DNA of 64,000 nucleotides from UM-FILTER-47-13 sp964445195 (GTDB lineage Bacteria > Pseudomonadota > Alphaproteobacteria > Micavibrionales > Micavibrionaceae). The stretch spans positions 176,656-240,655 of the forward strand of contig CAYUKA010000001.1 of NCBI GenBank assembly GCA_964445195.1, given 5' to 3'. The notes beneath the pieces were generated by a model. It had not been told where the DNA came from, searched no databases, and worked only from the letters and a program-made list of their open reading frames with translations. Every line of letters begins with the position of its first letter. The first letter of the stretch is position 1. A program made the position numbers and the translations under genes. Shown piece after piece: positions 59,594 through 64,000 of the stretch.

Positions 59594-60187
59594 ATGACGT
59601 CACCAGAGCCAGCACAGAACCACGTTGCAGAAACCGAGCCGCCATCACGCTCGGCCACGGAATCATTCGGCCTGACCTATCAATTTTACAATGCCGTCAA
59701 AAATCACAACCGGCGTACAATGGTCCTGGGTGGCGTAGCCGCCTTGGCGGGCCTGGGGATTTTATATGGTTCCTCTGCCCCCATAATCGATATGGTGCTG
59801 CTCGGGATCGCGGTCGTTGGTTACCAAGCCTATAAGACCCGCAAGCTCGGCCTCGAATTACGCGCGAATTTTGAACGCGCTGTGCATCGTTACGATATGG
59901 ATGTACGCGACATTCTGCAACCGCTCGAAGACAACCTGAAAGCCATCAATCCGTGGGCCTCGAACGACGACGTCCAGACAGTGAAAAACGCCGTGTTCGG
60001 CTCTCCTCTTTGTATATTTCTATCGGCCGGCATGACCCTGGTCACACCGCTTTTGACGGCGTTCTATATTGCAGGTCATGTCATTAACAAAGACACGGCA
60101 GCCCTTAAGAGGGTACAAATAGCCGCCGAAGACGCCAGCTATGGCCTGAAAGATAAATATCCCGCTCTACAGCTGGCAAACAACTGA
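59594..60187 (+). CDS. Membrane protein, unknown function
   Basis: A 197-residue protein with a GAGGCGG site. A polar N-terminus (1-38) leads into two close hydrophobic segments (MVLGGVAALAGLGILYG near 43 and IDMVLLGIAVVGYQAY near 65), a cytosolic amphipathic region, and another hydrophobic pair (SPLCIFLSAGMTLVTPLLTA near 135). The C-terminus is charged. It likely has three or four membrane helices. No homologous family is recognised. Confidence 0.65.
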   Translation: MTSPEPAQNHVAETEPPSRSATESFGLTYQFYNAVKNHNRRTMVLGGVAALAGLGILYGSSAPIIDMVLLGIAVVGYQAYKTRKLGLELRANFERAVHRYDMDVRDILQPLEDNLKAINPWASNDDVQTVKNAVFGSPLCIFLSAGMTLVTPLLTAFYIAGHVINKDTAALKRVQIAAEDASYGLKDKYPALQLANN

Positions 60188-60371
60188 GGCGCGGCAAATA
60201 TTTTCTTGCACAAAAATTTATAATTATGTCTAATTTTGCGCCATGGCAAACGACAGCATCAAAAAGGCGCCGTATTCAGCAAATCACACGAAATTCCCGC
60301 TCTTTGTAAATCCTGAAAACAAACGGTTACATACTGTTTACCCTGCTATTGCAGATTGTTATAAGGGGAAC

Positions 60372-60923
60372 ATGACACAGCCGGACCATCATCAGAAAGC
60401 GCCCCGGGATATCAATGAAACGCTGGCGATTTTAGAGAAGAGTCCCGGCATGCTCGTTAAAGGATGTCTTGTTATATTCGTTATGGGCCTATTATTTTTT
60501 TCCGGCTTTGCGTCCATAGGCTTGTTTTTCTTGAGCCAGCTTGAGAAAGAATTTTATAGAACGGCCCTCAAAACAACCGCCGTAGTTACCGGCACTGAAG
60601 AACGCCGGCAAGTCGACAGGACAGGCTCTGGAACGGAATCCTATACCGTCCGCTATGTGTCAATAATTGACTTAAGCTTTGAAAATCTGTCAGGCGAGAC
60701 TATAAATACCAGAACTTCTGACGGTGAAAACTCATTGCTGATAACAGGCGATGAAGTGCAGATATTCTATGATCCGGAAAATCCAAAAGACGTAAGATTT
60801 GCGAAGAATAAAAATGCGCCCCGGAGCATGCAGCTTTTATTACATATCTTTCTGGGCGTATTCGTTGCCTTAAGCCTGGTTGCGTTTTTGTTGACCAGGA
60901 ATAAACCCGGCAAAGCCCTTTAA
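60372..60923 (+). CDS. DUF3592 membrane protein
   Basis: A 183-residue protein with the DUF3592 plan: one membrane helix (LVIFVMGLLFFSGFASIGLF near 33), an extracytosolic beta-rich domain with TAVVTGTEERR, TVRYVSIIDLSFEN and TGDEVQIFYDPENPKDVRFA, and a second helix (LLLHIFLGVFVALSLVAFLL near 158). ATG 60372, with an AAGGGGAAC site, is preferred to the upstream ATG at 60243, which adds a non-similar extension. Function of the domain is unknown. Confidence 0.78.
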   Translation: MTQPDHHQKAPRDINETLAILEKSPGMLVKGCLVIFVMGLLFFSGFASIGLFFLSQLEKEFYRTALKTTAVVTGTEERRQVDRTGSGTESYTVRYVSIIDLSFENLSGETINTRTSDGENSLLITGDEVQIFYDPENPKDVRFAKNKNAPRSMQLLLHIFLGVFVALSLVAFLLTRNKPGKAL

Positions 60924-61090
60924 ACCACTTCAGGCCCGGCGAGCAGCCGGAACACCAGATAAATCAGCAGCACAAGAATTAATACCGCTGCCGCGATCAC
61001 ATCCTTGCGGCTGATGAAGTGATACATATCAAAGGTCGCGCCGTCTTCCTGCCCGTCGCGGCTATCACCATTATCCTTTTGATCCGTCAT
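60920..61090 (-). CDS. Small single-span membrane protein, 56 residues
   Basis: A 56-codon frame starts 2 bases after the ppdK stop (TAA-CG-ATG), which strongly suggests cotranslation with ppdK. It has a charged N-terminal half (MTDQKDNGDSRDGQEDGATF), then one helix (VIAAAVLILVLLIYLVFRLL, residues 31-50). The stop overlaps the convergent DUF3592 gene stop by a few bases. The family is not recognised; it could be a small regulatory membrane protein. Confidence 0.6.
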   Translation of the reverse strand: MTDQKDNGDSRDGQEDGATFDMYHFISRKDVIAAAVLILVLLIYLVFRLLAGPEVV

Positions 61091-61092
61091 CG

Positions 61093-63825
61093 TTACGCTG
61101 CCCGCTTTTTCTCGTTCTTTTTCGAAGGCCCGGAACCGGTTTTGTCCTGCTCCGTCCCGATCGCCTGCCGAATGGCCGCCTGGGCCGCCGCCAGCCGCGC
61201 AATCGGCACACGGTAGGGCGAGCAGGAAACGTAATCGAGCCCGATCTCCTCACAAAACTCAACCGAGTCCGGATCGCCGCCATGCTCGCCGCATATACCG
61301 AGTTTAAGGTCATCACGCACATTGCGCCCCTTTGCCGCCGCCAGCCGCACCAGCTGGCCCACGCCTTCACGATCAAGGGTCGCGAACGGGTCCTTGTCAA
61401 AGATGCCCTGGCGAATGTATTCCTCCATAAACCCGGCCGAGTCATCACGCGACAGCCCCAGCGTCGTTTGCGTCAAATCGTTAGTGCCGAAGCTGAAGAA
61501 CTGGGCCTCGCGGGCAATGTCTTCAGCCGTCAGGGCCGCGCGCGGCAGTTCGATCATCGTGCCAACCAAATAGTCAATCCGCTTGCCTTTAGCTGTAAAG
61601 ACCTCTTCGGCCACCCGCTCAACCAGCTCACGCATGAGCATCAATTCGGGCCGGGCACCGACCAGCGGGATCATGATCTCCGGCTCCACCGTCGTGCCGT
61701 CTTCGGCATTGACCTTTAGCGCCGCTTCAATGATCGCCCGTACCTGCATCTCATAGATTTCCGGATAGGTAATGCCGAGCCGGCAACCGCGGTGCCCCAG
61801 CATCGGGTTCGTTTCATGCAGCTCGGCAAGACGGTGCCTGACTATATCTTCCGCAATTCCGGCATTACGGGCAAAAGCCGTAATATCGTCCTCGCCATGC
61901 GGCAGGAATTCATGCAACGGCGGATCGAGCAGCCGGATCGTGACCGGCAGGCCCTGCATGATTTTAAACAAGGCGGCAAAATCATCACGCTGCGCCGGCA
62001 GCAAATGCGCCAGCGCCTGACGGCGGTCTGCCGACTCAGTCGCGAAGATCATCTCACGCACGGCCTGGATACGCTGCGGTTCAAAGAACATATGCTCCGT
62101 CCGGCACAGGCCGATTCCGGCCGCACCGAAATTACGGGCGGTTTCGGCATCAGTTGGTGTCTCGGCATTGGCACGAACATCCATGCGGCGGCGCTCATCG
62201 GCCCAGGCCATGACAGTGGCGAAATCGCCGGACAGTTGCGGCTGGATCGTCGGTACTTCGCCGAGCATCACCTCGCCAGTCGAACCGTCAATTGTAATGA
62301 CGGTGCCGTCCTTGATTTCGGTGGCGCCGACCGTCAGCTTTTTCGCCTCGTAATCGATCTGCAGCGCCCCGGCCCCGGCCACGCAGGCCCGGCCCATGCC
62401 GCGCGCAACCACAGCCGCATGGCTGGTCATGCCCCCGCGCGAGGTCAGGATGCCGACAGCCGCATGCATACCGTGAATATCCTCCGGGCTGGTTTCCCGC
62501 CGCACGAGTATGACATTCAGGCCCCGCCCCGCCATTTGCTCGGCTTCATCAGCCGAGAATACCACGCTGCCGCAGGCCGCGCCCGGCGAGGCCGGAAGCC
62601 CCTTGGCCACAACCTGCTTATGCGCCAGCGGGTCGAGCGTCGGATGCAACAGCTGGTCAAGCGCCTGCGGATCGAGCCGCAACAGGGCCTCGTCCTGTGT
62701 AATCAGCCCTTCCTCCACCATATCAACGGCGATCTTTAGTGCCGCCGCCGTCGTACGTTTACCGGTGCGGGTTTGCAGCATGTAAAGCGTGCCCTGCTGC
62801 ACCGTAAACTCGATATCCTGCATGTCGCGATAATGTTTCTCAAGGATCAGCCGCACATCATTCAGCTGTTTGAAGACATCCGGCATCACCTCTTCCATTG
62901 CCGGCAGGTCGCTGCCTTCTTTCTCCTTGCCCTTGACGGTGAGGGATTGCGGCGTACGGATACCGGCAACCACGTCCTCGCCCTGCGCATTGACCAGATA
63001 TTCACCGTAAAAGTAATTCTCGCCGGTGGCCGGATCGCGGGTGAACGCCACACCGGTGGCGCAGTCTTCACCCATATTGCCAAAGACCATGCCCTGCACG
63101 TTGACGGCCGTACCCCAGTCACCCGGAATATCGTGGATCTTGCGATAGGTAACGGCGCGCGGCGTCATCCATGAATCGAACACCGCACTGATCGCACCCC
63201 AGAGCTGCTTTTCCGGGTCGTCAGGGAACGCCTTGCCGGTTTCGCGTTTCACCAGCGCCTTGAACTCTTTAACAATCTCCTGCCAGCCGGCCGCGGTGAT
63301 CTGCGTATCCTGCGTTATCCCTTCATCGCGCTTGTGCGTGTCAATGACATCCTCGAAATCATGGTGCGGCACACCGAGCACGACATCGCCATACATCATG
63401 ATGAAGCGGCGGTAACTGTCCCACGCAAATCTTTCATCGCCCGATTTCTTCGCCAGCCCCGCGGTCGTCTTATCATTCAGCCCCAGATTAAGCACTGTGT
63501 CCATCATGCCCGGCATCGACACCCGCGCCCCCGACCGTACCGATAACAGCAGCGGGTTTTTCGTGTCACCGAATTTCATGCCCATCTCTTTTTCAAGCGT
63601 TTTGATCGCTGCGCTCACGTCTTTTTTCAGGCTTTTGGGATAAGACTGCTCATGCTGGTAATAATACGCGCAAACGGCGGTGGTGATTGTGAACCCGGCC
63701 GGCACCGGCAGACCGATCGCCGCCATTTCCGCGAGATTGGCCCCCTTGCCGCCCAAAAGCTCCTTCATATCAGCGCGGCCTTCCGCCTGTCCGCCGCCAA
63801 AGCTGTAAACCCATTGATCAGCCAT
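61093..63825 (-). CDS. ppdK: Pyruvate, phosphate dikinase
   Basis: Interconverts pyruvate, ATP and phosphate with PEP, AMP and pyrophosphate, the gluconeogenic or glycolytic switch at the pyruvate node. The 910-residue protein has the N-terminal ATP-grasp domain (GGKGANLAEMAAIGLPVPAG near 27), the phosphorylated-His domain (GGMTSHAAVVARGMGRACVA near 462) and the TIM-barrel PEP domain with GICGEHGGDPDSVEF carrying the catalytic Cys. The ATG at 63825 with a GGGGAT site is chosen over an ATG at 63981. It works opposite maeB in carbon balance. Confidence 0.96.
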   Translation of the reverse strand: MADQWVYSFGGGQAEGRADMKELLGGKGANLAEMAAIGLPVPAGFTITTAVCAYYYQHEQSYPKSLKKDVSAAIKTLEKEMGMKFGDTKNPLLLSVRSGARVSMPGMMDTVLNLGLNDKTTAGLAKKSGDERFAWDSYRRFIMMYGDVVLGVPHHDFEDVIDTHKRDEGITQDTQITAAGWQEIVKEFKALVKRETGKAFPDDPEKQLWGAISAVFDSWMTPRAVTYRKIHDIPGDWGTAVNVQGMVFGNMGEDCATGVAFTRDPATGENYFYGEYLVNAQGEDVVAGIRTPQSLTVKGKEKEGSDLPAMEEVMPDVFKQLNDVRLILEKHYRDMQDIEFTVQQGTLYMLQTRTGKRTTAAALKIAVDMVEEGLITQDEALLRLDPQALDQLLHPTLDPLAHKQVVAKGLPASPGAACGSVVFSADEAEQMAGRGLNVILVRRETSPEDIHGMHAAVGILTSRGGMTSHAAVVARGMGRACVAGAGALQIDYEAKKLTVGATEIKDGTVITIDGSTGEVMLGEVPTIQPQLSGDFATVMAWADERRRMDVRANAETPTDAETARNFGAAGIGLCRTEHMFFEPQRIQAVREMIFATESADRRQALAHLLPAQRDDFAALFKIMQGLPVTIRLLDPPLHEFLPHGEDDITAFARNAGIAEDIVRHRLAELHETNPMLGHRGCRLGITYPEIYEMQVRAIIEAALKVNAEDGTTVEPEIMIPLVGARPELMLMRELVERVAEEVFTAKGKRIDYLVGTMIELPRAALTAEDIAREAQFFSFGTNDLTQTTLGLSRDDSAGFMEEYIRQGIFDKDPFATLDREGVGQLVRLAAAKGRNVRDDLKLGICGEHGGDPDSVEFCEEIGLDYVSCSPYRVPIARLAAAQAAIRQAIGTEQDKTGSGPSKKNEKKRAA

Positions 63826-64000
63826 CGTGCATCCCCGTTTTTTATTCTGGTGTAAGGCAGGTCTACCATAGCGCTTGCGGCGCACGAAAACCATGAAAAA
63901 TTCCCCTTTTTTATTGACATAATTCACATTTTCTCTTACGGTCTTTTGTAGCAGCAATGTTAAAATGTCACCCTTAAGCAAAGTAAAAATGTCACTCTCC
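63826..64000. other. ppdK upstream region; short direct repeats at window edge
   Basis: No gene is visible. AAAATGTCAC occurs twice as a direct repeat (63962-63971 and 63986-63995), separated by 14 bases. Repeats of this spacing and sequence resemble the ends of some integrase-type insertion sequences, so an element could begin here and continue beyond the window. That identity is a guess. Confidence 0.3.

Noticed and set aside
61792..62739. Plus-strand frame of 315 codons within ppdK
   Set aside because: Antisense of a strongly conserved enzyme; composition is atypical and there is no ribosome site.
63914..63942. Plus-strand TTGACA with TACGGT 17 bases downstream
   Set aside because: The -10 is poor and it would transcribe away from ppdK toward the window edge, where no gene is visible.

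Overview
The window is ordinary chromosome of a Gram-negative alphaproteobacterium, broken only by small repeats. Supporting evidence: an ALAS-type 5-aminolevulinate synthase, the two-domain malic enzyme, pyruvate phosphate dikinase, an alphaproteobacterial-type flagellin, a heptosyltransferase, several beta-barrel outer membrane proteins, and the gene runs ispH..thrB-rnhA, xseB-ispA-dxs and fabI-aroC. I cannot name the genus from sequence alone; a free-living or predatory Rhodospirillales/Micavibrionales-like bacterium is an inference. A 10-N gap at 55757-55766 shows that this is a scaffolded draft assembly, so single frameshifts must be read with care.

Layout. 1-5.7 kb: LysM lipoprotein, pcm, serS, an N-formylglutamate amidohydrolase relative, lipB, an orphan pstB-like ATPase. 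5.7-13 kb: tRNA-Leu with an AAG anticodon, maeB, mgtE, a GNAT enzyme, a DUF218 (YdcF-like) protein and a broken class A penicillin-binding protein gene. 13-21 kb: rnhA (with a duplicated 5' fragment), thrB, two YgjV-like membrane paralogues, ispH, a lipoprotein, an AGE-family epimerase and a histone-deacetylase-like amidohydrolase. 21-31 kb: xseB-ispA-dxs, a duplicated-domain secreted protein, a flagellin carrying a LamG-like lectin fold, a HAD phosphatase, sppA and an outer membrane barrel. 31-41 kb: two AT-richer genes of unknown role, aroC, a GIY-YIG cassette, fabI, pdxH, htpG. 41-52 kb: adenosine kinase, a TetR regulator, a four-helix-bundle (S23) protein, hemA, a ribokinase, a small motility/response-regulator group, a TPP enzyme, a DUF433-like/PIN-like fusion, pterin dehydratase, a zincin without its metal motif and a macro-domain protein. 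52-64 kb: a YejA-type binding protein, periplasmic thioredoxin-fold protein, tandem outer membrane barrels, heptosyltransferase, ygfZ, small membrane proteins and ppdK.

How the genes work together. Isoprenoid supply (dxs, ispH, ispA), cell-envelope work (heptosyltransferase, barrels, lipoproteins, sppA, fabI), anaplerosis at the pyruvate/PEP/malate node (maeB, ppdK), and cofactor synthesis (hemA, pdxH, lipB, pterin dehydratase) dominate. There is no prophage, CRISPR array or complete transposase gene.

The most notable content is dispersed repeats and atypical protein architectures. At least three repeat types are visible: (A/B) short palindromes that begin GTCAT and end ATGAC, two of which sit in frame inside dxs and one at the start of a binding-protein gene; (T) TA-flanked elements with perfect 28-30 bp terminal inverted repeats beginning GGCTCAGGAC, like Correia-type MITEs; and (C) a GIY-YIG gene bracketed by 24-bp perfect inverted repeats. 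The strongest candidates for something undescribed are the flagellin with a LamG-like insert and the single-chain DUF433-like/PIN-like protein.
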